Source: an uncultured bacterium (GTDB lineage: Bacteria; Patescibacteriota; Patescibacteriia; Patescibacteriales; UBA12465). From it: a stretch of 39,606 nucleotides of DNA. Position numbers and translations under genes: made by a program. The notes beneath the pieces are model-generated. The model was not told the DNA's origin. It did not search any database and saw only the letters and a program-made list of their open reading frames with translations. The stretch covers positions 1-39,606 of the forward strand of contig CAJAVM010000019.1 in NCBI GenBank assembly GCA_903945435.1, given 5' to 3'. Of this stretch, positions 23,500 through 31,277 are shown in pieces; the first letter of the stretch is position 1; every line of letters begins with the position of its first letter.

Positions 23500-24654
23500 T
23501 TAAACAATCGGCGAAAAACTTCTTAAACGTTTCACGGTTCCCTTCAGTGCTTTAATCGTATAATCAATTTCCACCTTAGTATTAAAACGACCAAAAGAAA
23601 AACGAATATTGCTATTTAAGAAATTCTTATCAAGTCCCATAGACTTTAAAACATAAGACGCACGCAAATCAGTTGCCGAGCAAGCAGAGCCAGTAGAAAC
23701 ATAAACCCCCTTATAAGAAAGGTCCATCAAAATCGCCTCCCCTTCGATATAGCCAAACATAATATTTAAATTTGCCGGAACGCGTTTTTTTAAACTCCCA
23801 TTTAAACGCACTTCAGGAATTTCTTTCTGAATTTTTTTCCAAAAATAATCTCGCAGAACAGTTACTTTTTTTAAATAAGCCGCTCTTTCTTTATAAGCTA
23901 ATTCCAAGGCTTCTGCTAAGCCAATAATCCCAGGAATATTGTATGTTCCTGATCTTAAACCATCTTCCTGACCGCCGCCAATAATCATCGGTTTAACTTT
24001 TACTTTACGATTAATATAGGCAACACCTACTCCTTTCGGTCCATAAAATTTATGAGCCGATAGACTTAAAAAATCTATACCCATTTTTTTTACATCCACT
24101 TTTAAGTAAGGAATCGCCTGAACAGCATCGGTATGAAAATAAGCGCCATACTGATGAGAAATTTTAGCTAAAGCCTCAATATCTTGAATGGTTCCAATTT
24201 CATTATTAACCGCCATGACCGAAACTAAAATTGTTTCATTATCAATTAATTTAGCAAGTTCAGTGGGCTCAATTAAACCCTCTTTATTAACGGGGAGATA
24301 TTCAACCTTGAATCCTTCACGCGCTAAAAATTTAGCCGATTCCATAACGCAAGGATGTTCAATCGCGGAAATAATAATTTTATTTTTTTTCTCTGTTCTA
24401 TTAGCTAACGCAACACCTTTTATAATTAGATTATTAGATTCAGTTGCTCCGGAAGTAAAAATAACTCCATTGGCCTCCCCGCCAATCAATTTTGCAACCT
24501 TTTCCTTGGCCTTCATTAGGTCACCAAAAGCGTTTTGACCTAAAGCATGGATAGACGAAGCATTGCCATAATCTTTCTCAAAATAGGGTAACATTTTCTT
24601 TAAAATGCGCGAATCGAGCTTAGTCGTCGCCGCATTATCTAAATATACGTGCAT
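23500..24654 (-). CDS. iscS: Cysteine desulfurase (IscS/NifS)
   Basis: 384 residues, class V aminotransferase fold. The PLP lysine is Lys202 in SLSAHKFYGPKG. The active-site cysteine is Cys325 in TGSACSATD, on a short loop. The opening VYLDNAATTKLD is the family start. It takes sulfur from cysteine as a persulfide and passes it to IscU and probably to tRNA thiolation. It is the first gene of the iscS-iscU pair, with a promoter just upstream. Confidence 0.95.
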   Translation of the reverse strand: MHVYLDNAATTKLDSRILKKMLPYFEKDYGNASSIHALGQNAFGDLMKAKEKVAKLIGGEANGVIFTSGATESNNLIIKGVALANRTEKKNKIIISAIEHPCVMESAKFLAREGFKVEYLPVNKEGLIEPTELAKLIDNETILVSVMAVNNEIGTIQDIEALAKISHQYGAYFHTDAVQAIPYLKVDVKKMGIDFLSLSAHKFYGPKGVGVAYINRKVKVKPMIIGGGQEDGLRSGTYNIPGIIGLAEALELAYKERAAYLKKVTVLRDYFWKKIQKEIPEVRLNGSLKKRVPANLNIMFGYIEGEAILMDLSYKGVYVSTGSACSATDLRASYVLKSMGLDKNFLNSNIRFSFGRFNTKVEIDYTIKALKGTVKRLRSFSPIV

Positions 24655-24684
24655 ATAAAAAATACTAAATAATTAAGTAATCTA

Positions 24685-24712
24685 ATTATAGCCTTTTTGG
24701 CTATATTTTCAA
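24685..24712 (-). promoter_or_regulatory. isc promoter with a perfect dyad in its spacer
   Basis: On the minus strand: TTGAAA (24707-24712), 16-base spacer, TATAAT (24685-24690). Within it, TATAGCC and GGCTATA (24687-24705) form a perfect 7-bp inverted repeat around a 5-base centre, overlapping the -10. A bound repressor would block polymerase directly; candidate operator for Fe-S or oxidative control. Confidence 0.65.
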
Positions 24713-24721
24713 GTTTAACCA

Positions 24722-24753
24722 ATAAAAAACCGGCAACCTTTTTTGGCTGCCGG
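24722..24753 (-). terminator. Terminator of guaB-purA
   Basis: Read on the minus strand, CCGGCA / TGCCGG plus an inner GG / CC pair form the stem, followed by T6. It lies 25 bases past the purA stop. Confidence 0.85.
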
Positions 24754-24777
24754 GCTAAGAACGTTAAAATTTGTAAA

Positions 24778-26343
24778 TTAATTTAAATCGAAAGGAAGAA
24801 CAAAAACTGTGTCATCAGGACCAGGGCCCACAGAAATAATTCGTGGAGTTGCCGGCACGTTTTTGAAAACATATTTCAAAATGTTTATCAAATTCTCTGG
24901 TAAATCAGAGAAATGTTTAACGTTACGGATATCTTCCGTCCAACCTGGAAATTCTTTGTATAAAGGTGTGCAGTGATCAAGTACTTCCGGAAGAACGATT
25001 GCCTTTTCAATTATATCTCCCTTAGTTAAAACTATATCTCCGTAATTAAAATCAGGGCCAGCATATTCATACGAATGACAGACTTTTATAATATTCATTC
25101 CCGTAAGAACATCGAGCTTGGTAAGGATAATTTGATTAGCACCGCCATCAAGAGCATAGCGCAATAATGACAAATCGAGCCAACCAGTACGACGAGGACG
25201 ACCGGTTGTTGCCCCATATTCACCAGCTAAACGCCGAAGAACGACCCCTTGAGCGAAAGAATTAGTATCGTTCAAAGTTGAACCAATAAACATACTCTTT
25301 TCTTTTTCACGATCGCCGCCTTCATTACACCACATCTCAGAGGATTTATCTCCCATCTCAGTTGGAAAAGATCCCTTACCAACCCTGGTCATATAAAATC
25401 CTTTGATTATTCCGAAGGAAACATCAATATCAGATTCTTTTAAACCAGCACCTTTGGCCATGCCGGCCGGAGAGCAATCTGAAGAAGTAACAAAGGGATA
25501 AGTTCCGTAATCAATTGATAACAAATACCCCTGAGCACCTTCAAGCAGAATGTTTTTCTTTCCTAAACTGTGGCGCATAAACGCGTCAGTATCTTCTATG
25601 ATTCCTCTTAACTCTTTGCCGTATTGCAGGTACGATTGAACGATAGCCTCAAAGTTAAATAGTTCATCTCTACCAATGAACTTACCGTTTTCCAGATGAT
25701 CACATTTCATGATTTCCCGCGCCGCTTCATAACCTCCAAGACCGGCGATTATCATAGTGTGATAATCAAGCGCTTTTTTCAATTTACGCCGGAAAACTTC
25801 CGGATTCAAAAGGTCGTTCATCGTTAAGCCTCGACGAGCAACGTGATCAGTGTAGCAAGGTTGAATTCCCTTGCCCGTACTTCCAATTCTTTCTTTTCCG
25901 GCCTGAGACTCACCAAGCCTATCAAGTACAACATGGCTCGGTAAAATAACGTTTGCCTTCAAAGAAATCCGCAAATTGTCGCAAGAAAATCCTTTGGACT
26001 TCAAAAAAATGATTTCTTGCAGCAAGGCTCGGGGATAAATTACCGTACCAGTCCCAATAATATTTATTTTATCGGGGTCGGTAATTCCGCAAGGAATCAA
26101 ATGAAGAACGTACTCGACACCTTCAAATATTATCGTGTGCCCAGCATTATCACCGCCGGTTACCCTAGCAATAATATCGGCCCACTTGGAAAACAGAGAA
26201 ACAAATTTTCCTTTCCCCGTATCTCCAAACTGATTACAGCTAATAGCAATGACTTTTTTATTGTGCAGAAATTCGTTGCCAAAATTAGCCCGTAAAAATT
26301 GCTCCATTCGGTATTCAACCGTTTCTTCTTTTAACTTATTCAT
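24778..26343 (-). CDS. purA: Adenylosuccinate synthetase, long divergent form
   Basis: 521 residues, about 90 more than the usual ~430. It joins IMP and aspartate using GTP, on the way to AMP. The P-loop reads GDTGKGK at 40-46 where the family has GDEGKGK; the catalytic base Asp41 is kept. His69 in GDNAGHT is the second catalytic residue. GSTGKGIQPCYTDHVARRG and TTGRPRRTGWLDL are also clear. The added length comprises an N-terminal helix of about 30 residues and internal stretches. It is 20 bases downstream of guaB. The DNA is visibly more GC-rich than its neighbours. The call is firm, but the subtype is unusual. Confidence 0.9.
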   Translation of the reverse strand: MNKLKEETVEYRMEQFLRANFGNEFLHNKKVIAISCNQFGDTGKGKFVSLFSKWADIIARVTGGDNAGHTIIFEGVEYVLHLIPCGITDPDKINIIGTGTVIYPRALLQEIIFLKSKGFSCDNLRISLKANVILPSHVVLDRLGESQAGKERIGSTGKGIQPCYTDHVARRGLTMNDLLNPEVFRRKLKKALDYHTMIIAGLGGYEAAREIMKCDHLENGKFIGRDELFNFEAIVQSYLQYGKELRGIIEDTDAFMRHSLGKKNILLEGAQGYLLSIDYGTYPFVTSSDCSPAGMAKGAGLKESDIDVSFGIIKGFYMTRVGKGSFPTEMGDKSSEMWCNEGGDREKEKSMFIGSTLNDTNSFAQGVVLRRLAGEYGATTGRPRRTGWLDLSLLRYALDGGANQIILTKLDVLTGMNIIKVCHSYEYAGPDFNYGDIVLTKGDIIEKAIVLPEVLDHCTPLYKEFPGWTEDIRNVKHFSDLPENLINILKYVFKNVPATPRIISVGPGPDDTVFVLPFDLN

Positions 26344-26363
26344 TTTTTCAGTTTTTTTGGTTT

Positions 26364-27887
26364 TTAATTTGTACCACGATAATTCGGGGCATCTTTTATA
26401 TAATCCAATCCGTGAGGATGAGATTCTGTTAGACCAGATGAAGATATCCGATAAAAATCGGCCTTCTCTTGTAGTGCATCTAAGTTGGCAGCGCCAACAT
26501 AGCCCATTCCGCTACGTAAACCTCCGGTTAGCTGGAAAAGAATATTAGCGACATCCCCTTTGAAAGCGATTTCGGCCTCTACTCCTTCTGGAACTAATTT
26601 GTCGCTGCTTTTTCCAGATTGTCCGTACCTTTCGCGAGAAGCTTTGTTGTCGAGCATAGCCCCCAAAGAACCCATGCCTCTGTAAACTTTCATGGACTTC
26701 CCGTTCCGATACAAAATTGAGCCGGGAGATTCGGTGGTCCCGGCTAAAAGCTTTCCCAGCATGACACTGTCAGCTCCTGCCGCTAAGGCAATAGTGATAT
26801 CGCCTGAGTATTCTATGCCACCATCGGCACACACAGAAACCCCGCTCCCACGAATGGCTTTTGCACATTCATAAATAGCGGAAACCTGCGGGTGTCCAAT
26901 CCCAGACATGATGCGAGTAGTACAAATTGAGCCTGGGCCTTGCCCAACTCTAACTCCATCTACGCCAACATCAACCAATCGTTTAGCCGCTTCAGCCTCA
27001 GAAATATTCCCGGCTACTACATCGATAGAAGGATAATTTAACTTGAGATATTTAACCATCTCAACTACTGCCTTTGAATCACCATGAGCAGTATCGACCA
27101 CGAAAACATCGACGCTTTTCATGGATAACAATTTTGCTCTTAATCGGTCATCTTCAGTAACGCCAATTGCGGCACCAACGAGTAAGCTGCCATTGTCATC
27201 CAAGCTATAGCCCTGCGCATCGTTGGTCATGATACGCTTAACATCCTTCCAGGTATAAATACCGGAAAATAATCCGTCTTTGTCAGTAATCGGCAAAATC
27301 TTCTTATGCCTTTCCTGCATTGTCTGATAAGCGCCTTTTACATCAAGAAATTCCGATGATACGATATCGGTCGACATAATATCGAAAATTGTTTTACCTT
27401 CAACATCATGACAGAATTCGAAATCGTTACTCGTAACAATCCCGACTAAGCGCCTATCGCCATCGACGACTGGAAAAGAAGAAAAACCATAATCCTTCTG
27501 GTCTCTCATTCGCAAAATATCACCAACCCTATCGCTTCCTTTCACGCAAATTGGCTCAGCAATAAAAGCACTTAAATGGTGTTTCACTTTAGCAACTTGA
27601 GCTGCTTGCTCTTCCGGCGATAATCCTTTATGAATAATCCCCAGACCGCCAAATTTTGCCATCGCGATTGCCATTTTTGATTCAGTTACCGTATCCATCG
27701 GCGAACTGATAATCGGAATGTTAATTGCTACGTTGCGAGAAAAATAAGATCCAAGATGGGTTTCATCCGGTAGGATTTCAGAAAAATTCGTTCTTAATCG
27801 AATATCACCAAAACCCAAGGCTAACCCCTGTTTGCTTTGCTTCTTGAAGAAGTCATCGCATTTTCTTTTTGCACGTTTTGAACTCAT
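26364..27887 (-). CDS. guaB: IMP dehydrogenase
   Basis: 507 residues. It oxidises IMP to XMP with NAD, the committed step to GMP, and releases NADH. A TIM barrel is interrupted by a CBS pair at about 112-222. The catalytic cysteine is Cys322 in GPGSICTTR. Also present are SSPMDTVTE, DTAHG, and the later ADGGIEYSGDI and MGSLGAM motifs. The loop just before the catalytic residue reads VGQGPGS where VGIGPGS is common. It is the first gene of guaB-purA, with a near-consensus promoter. Confidence 0.95.
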   Translation of the reverse strand: MSSKRAKRKCDDFFKKQSKQGLALGFGDIRLRTNFSEILPDETHLGSYFSRNVAINIPIISSPMDTVTESKMAIAMAKFGGLGIIHKGLSPEEQAAQVAKVKHHLSAFIAEPICVKGSDRVGDILRMRDQKDYGFSSFPVVDGDRRLVGIVTSNDFEFCHDVEGKTIFDIMSTDIVSSEFLDVKGAYQTMQERHKKILPITDKDGLFSGIYTWKDVKRIMTNDAQGYSLDDNGSLLVGAAIGVTEDDRLRAKLLSMKSVDVFVVDTAHGDSKAVVEMVKYLKLNYPSIDVVAGNISEAEAAKRLVDVGVDGVRVGQGPGSICTTRIMSGIGHPQVSAIYECAKAIRGSGVSVCADGGIEYSGDITIALAAGADSVMLGKLLAGTTESPGSILYRNGKSMKVYRGMGSLGAMLDNKASRERYGQSGKSSDKLVPEGVEAEIAFKGDVANILFQLTGGLRSGMGYVGAANLDALQEKADFYRISSSGLTESHPHGLDYIKDAPNYRGTN

Positions 27888-27929
27888 AATCAGAAATTTA
27901 AAGTGTTTAAATTGTTAAAGAATATATAA

Positions 27930-27946
27930 AATTGAAATTTTCAATT
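27930..27946 (-). promoter_or_regulatory. Perfect 17-bp palindrome at the guaB transcription start
   Basis: AATTGAAA, one central base, TTTCAATT. It sits 7-23 bases after the -10, i.e. at and just after the expected start site, where a repressor operator would lie. It is AT-rich, so chance is possible. Confidence 0.45.
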
Positions 27947-27952
27947 CCAGGA

Positions 27953-27981
27953 ATATTACCAGGAAATTAGCTTCAAGTCAA
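27953..27981 (-). promoter_or_regulatory. Sigma-70-type promoter of guaB-purA
   Basis: On the minus strand: TTGACT (27976-27981), 17-base spacer, TAATAT (27953-27958). The leader is about 60 bases. Confidence 0.7.
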
Positions 27982-27983
27982 AT

Positions 27984-28013
27984 AAAAAACCCCGTCCGGA
28001 AACGAGGCTTTTA
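27984..28013 (-). terminator. Terminator of the beta-barrel-like gene
   Basis: Minus strand: CCTCGT / ACGGGG stem (one G-U) with a TTCCGG loop, followed by T6. It separates the gene at 28033-28893 from the guaB promoter. Confidence 0.75.
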
Positions 28014-28032
28014 TGCATCTTATAACCATTAA

Positions 28033-28893
28033 TTATATATGGAGTAAGAAAGTAGTTTCTATGACTTTAGCTTCTTGCTTATAGCATAGATAGAAGAGAC
28101 CTTTGAGAAAATGCGAATCAAAATTCTTCAGAATTCCAAATTCCAATTTTTCAAATTTTTTAGAGTTAAATTCATAACCGGCATCCAGACAAAGTTCAAT
28201 TTCGTTACCGATCGAGACGCTAGTAAAATTTGCTAACATCCTAGAATCGGCTAACTTGTCGAAGATGACAATGCTATAAACCTCGCCCATTTTAGCGGAG
28301 GCAAGAACTTGAAATTTTTCATTCGCCGTTGCGTAAGAAGAGGCTGCTTTAAATATGCCAGATTCTAGTTTTAAATGATATTCTGGTTCATCATTTCTTA
28401 AACTGATACCAGCACCAAGTGTATTCTTCTCATTGAATCTAATAATCGATTTAGCACCAATTGCTGGACCAGTCGCCCGAGATTCGGCCCAAGTGCTAAA
28501 GTGTCCAGTTGCGCTAAGTGGCATCGGAATCAATTCAGTCGACAATGTAGGCATGCGACCAATTTCTAGTCCTAATCGTTCACCTTTAGAATGAAGCTTT
28601 AAAGAAAAGAAATTAATATTCATATCTTTATCATTCACTCGACCATAAGCAACTAAGGTCTTAACCTTCAACCAGGGTACTAATTGCCAAGTAGCGTTAG
28701 CGCCGATTCTAAGATTATGTGCATGCTCCACATCCAAGTCAGAGTTAAAAGATGTAGAATTAAGCAATCCGGCATAAACATTATTAACTACAATGGAGCT
28801 ATCGCTTGTTGCAATAATGTTCTTGATTTGAGAGAAAGTATTCAAGCTAAAAGCTAATACAAAATAGAAAACAAGTACGGTAATTTTTTTCAT
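28033..28893 (-). CDS. Secreted beta-barrel-like protein, unknown
   Basis: 286 residues. The first ~22 form a signal peptide ending FSQ, a style common in Bacteroidetes. The mature part alternates polar and hydrophobic residues in short strands separated by turns: LRIGANATWQLVPWLKVKTL, INFFSLKLHSK, NTLGAGISLRN, YHLKLESGI. This is the pattern of outer-membrane beta-barrels and porin-like proteins. There is no enzyme motif. CPR cells are not thought to have an outer membrane, so this is unexpected. It has its own promoter and terminator. Its base composition resembles guaB-purA more than the rest. No precise family is recognised. Confidence 0.7.
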   Translation of the reverse strand: MKKITVLVFYFVLAFSLNTFSQIKNIIATSDSSIVVNNVYAGLLNSTSFNSDLDVEHAHNLRIGANATWQLVPWLKVKTLVAYGRVNDKDMNINFFSLKLHSKGERLGLEIGRMPTLSTELIPMPLSATGHFSTWAESRATGPAIGAKSIIRFNEKNTLGAGISLRNDEPEYHLKLESGIFKAASSYATANEKFQVLASAKMGEVYSIVIFDKLADSRMLANFTSVSIGNEIELCLDAGYEFNSKKFEKLEFGILKNFDSHFLKGLFYLCYKQEAKVIETTFLLHI

Positions 28894-28948
28894 GATTCTC
28901 TTATTTTTGGTTTTTAATGATTAAATTTTCAAATAACTATAATCAAAC

Positions 28949-28977
28949 ATTATAACACATTATATAGTTTTGGTCAA
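28949..28977 (-). promoter_or_regulatory. Near-consensus promoter of the beta-barrel-like gene
   Basis: Minus strand: TTGACC (28972-28977), 17-base spacer, TATAAT (28949-28954), about 55 bases before the ATG. Confidence 0.75.
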
Positions 28978-28991
28978 TATAAGATGAATTA

Positions 28992-29026
28992 ACAAAAACA
29001 CGGCTTGAGGCCGTGTCTTGTTTTTT
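28992..29026. terminator. Terminator after the cyclophilin gene, bidirectional
   Basis: ACACGGC / GCCGTGT 7-bp stem with a 5-base loop, with an A-run to the left (T-run on the minus strand) and a T-run to the right. It ends the long gap-hydrogenase-cca-cyclophilin transcript. Confidence 0.8.
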
Positions 29027-29052
29027 AGTATGAACTATTTTTTGTTGTTATG

Positions 29053-29814
29053 TTATTTAACCAACTCAATTGACTTAACAACTACCGGTTCAACTGGGAT
29101 ATCGCGAGCCCCAGTCTTAACCCCCTCAATCTTCTTAACGATATCCATTCCAACGATAACTTGACCGAAATTAGTATGCATTCCGTCTAACCAAGGAGTT
29201 TCTGCAATTGTAACGATGAAAAATTGAGAACCATTGGTTCCTGGTCCAGCGTTAGCCATCGCTAAGCTCCCCTCTACCAACTTATGATTATTAAACTCAT
29301 CAGCGAACTTATAGGCCGGTCCACCAGTACCATAGGTATTAGTTTCATCTCCTTTACTATTAGGATCTCCACCCTGAATCATAAAGTCTTTAATAATTCG
29401 ATGAAATTTGGTTCCATTATAGAATCCGTCTTTAGCCAAATTCATAAAATTATTAACGGTAATTGGAGATTCCTCACCATAAAATTTAACAGTGATATTT
29501 CCTAAACTAGTTTTTATAATAGCCTGGGAATAATCTTTAGCTAAATCTTCTTGATCTTTTAAAGTTCTCATAGGATTAAAAGTCGCCGACCCATTTTGAG
29601 ATAACTCCTCTGCTGGATTTTTTGTTTCAGTAATCACTGGAGCTTCATTCAAAATTGTTTCGGCATTATTATTTTCTAAATTATTAATTACATTGTTAGA
29701 CTCTACTTCGCTATTAGCATCGGTCTCTATTTTTACAGTCTTATCAGTCTTAGTACAAGCCGATAAACTAAAAGCCATTAAAATAACGGCAACAAAAAGT
29801 AAACTTTTCTTCAT
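29053..29814 (-). CDS. Cyclophilin-type peptidyl-prolyl isomerase lipoprotein
   Basis: 253 residues. A lipoprotein signal ends in LSAC with lipidated Cys20. An Asn/Glu-rich linker (about 21-90) leads to the cyclophilin domain. Motifs: NFMNLAKDGFYNGTKFHRII, FMIQGGDPNSKG, GPGTNGSQFFI and LDGMHTNFGQV. These contain the catalytic Arg (FHRI) and the Gln/Phe of the active site. It assists folding of exported proteins on the outer face of the membrane. It is the last gene of the gap-hydrogenase run, 24 bases after cca. Confidence 0.93.
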   Translation of the reverse strand: MKKSLLFVAVILMAFSLSACTKTDKTVKIETDANSEVESNNVINNLENNNAETILNEAPVITETKNPAEELSQNGSATFNPMRTLKDQEDLAKDYSQAIIKTSLGNITVKFYGEESPITVNNFMNLAKDGFYNGTKFHRIIKDFMIQGGDPNSKGDETNTYGTGGPAYKFADEFNNHKLVEGSLAMANAGPGTNGSQFFIVTIAETPWLDGMHTNFGQVIVGMDIVKKIEGVKTGARDIPVEPVVVKSIELVK

Positions 29815-29838
29815 ATTTCTTTCTAATTTATTTATTAA

Positions 29839-31275
29839 TTAAACTTTATATTGTTTTTTAATATTTTTATCCTCTTCGGCACGCTTTTCTTCAATTACCT
29901 CCTTAGCTCTCAAGCGTAATTCCTCTAAATTTAATTTATCTAACTCTTTAGCCTTTTCGGAAAGACCGGCCTTATCATTTAATTCTGGGTTTTCAATCAC
30001 CTCGCTAAGTAATACGTCTAAAATCGCACCTATCTTTGGACCAGGAGCAATGTTTAAAACATTCATTAAATCATCGCCATTTATTTTTAACATTTTAACA
30101 GAAATCGGATCATTTTGCACCATCTCCATCATATACTGCAAATGACGTAATTTATAAGGCATCGCCTTCGGTGTTCCTGAACCAAGCCTATCGGCAATAC
30201 GCAAATCAATCAGGTCTTTAAGATTTTCTTTACCAACTTTTACAATCAAGCGACGTACGGAAGCGGCGGTAACTTCTCCAACATTATAATAGAACATGTG
30301 ATTTTTGACCAGATTCACAGTCCTTATCCTATCTTCATTAGAAAACTTTAAACGCGTCATTATTTTATCAACCATTTTCGCTCCCACATATTCATGGTTA
30401 TAAAAAGTCGCAATATTATCGATAATTTTTCTGGTTTTTGGTTTTGCAATATCATGAAGCAAGGCCGCAAATCTAACTTGCCATTCTTTACTTGGACAAG
30501 TTTTTAAAGCTAAAACATTGTGTTTAAAAACATTATAAATATGATGTCTATCTTGTTTTACATCAACTCCCTGTTCTAACTCGGGGATTATATATTGTAA
30601 TAACTTACAATCATGTAAAAGCATAATTCCGTCCGCTGGTCTATCGGAGGCTAAAATTTTTATAAGTTCATCTTTAATTCTTTCTTTAGAAACAAATTTT
30701 AAACTTCCGGCAAGCTTTACAATCCCTCTCTGAGTTTTAGGTTCTAACTCAAAACCAAGCTGAGAACTAAAACGCACTGCTCTCAACATTCTTAAGGCAT
30801 CTTCTTTAAACCTATCAGACGGTTCTCCAACAGCTCGAATAATTTTTAATTTTATGTCTTTTCTTCCTCCAAATAAATCAATTACTTCTTCAGGATTTTC
30901 TGGATTTAAGGCTAAGGCATTAATTGTAAAATCACGACGTTCTAAATCCTTATCAAGCTTCTCTTCAAATAAAACTACGTCCGGATGGCGTCTATCAGAA
31001 TAACCTTGCTCACTACGATAAGTTGTTATTTCTAAAACATCCTTTAAAACTTCGCCCTCTCTAATTGGAAGCAATACGGTTCCAAAATTATTTTCATATT
31101 TTGCATTTTCAAAAATCGCTAAAATTTCTTCCGGTTTAGCGTTAGTGGTTATATCCCAATCTTTTGGCTCTTTACCCATTAAAAAATCACGCACGCATCC
31201 GCCCACTATATAAGCCTCAAAGCGCCCCTTTTTAAGAGCGCTTGTTGTTTTAATAACGTATTCAGGAATATTCAT
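29839..31275 (-). CDS. cca: CCA tRNA nucleotidyltransferase with HD domain
   Basis: 478 residues. It adds or repairs the 3' CCA of tRNAs. The polymerase-beta-type head has VGGCVRDFLMG at 24-34 and the metal-binding pair Asp39/Asp41 in KDWDITT. RRDFTINALAL and EDALRMLRAVRFSSQLGFEL follow. A C-terminal HD domain carries RFAALLHDIAKP. A charged tail (EEKRAEEDKNIKKQ) closes the protein. It begins 2 bases after hydA. A poly(A) polymerase of the same superfamily is the alternative. Confidence 0.92.
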   Translation of the reverse strand: MNIPEYVIKTTSALKKGRFEAYIVGGCVRDFLMGKEPKDWDITTNAKPEEILAIFENAKYENNFGTVLLPIREGEVLKDVLEITTYRSEQGYSDRRHPDVVLFEEKLDKDLERRDFTINALALNPENPEEVIDLFGGRKDIKLKIIRAVGEPSDRFKEDALRMLRAVRFSSQLGFELEPKTQRGIVKLAGSLKFVSKERIKDELIKILASDRPADGIMLLHDCKLLQYIIPELEQGVDVKQDRHHIYNVFKHNVLALKTCPSKEWQVRFAALLHDIAKPKTRKIIDNIATFYNHEYVGAKMVDKIMTRLKFSNEDRIRTVNLVKNHMFYYNVGEVTAASVRRLIVKVGKENLKDLIDLRIADRLGSGTPKAMPYKLRHLQYMMEMVQNDPISVKMLKINGDDLMNVLNIAPGPKIGAILDVLLSEVIENPELNDKAGLSEKAKELDKLNLEELRLRAKEVIEEKRAEEDKNIKKQYKV

Positions 31276-31277
31276 AA

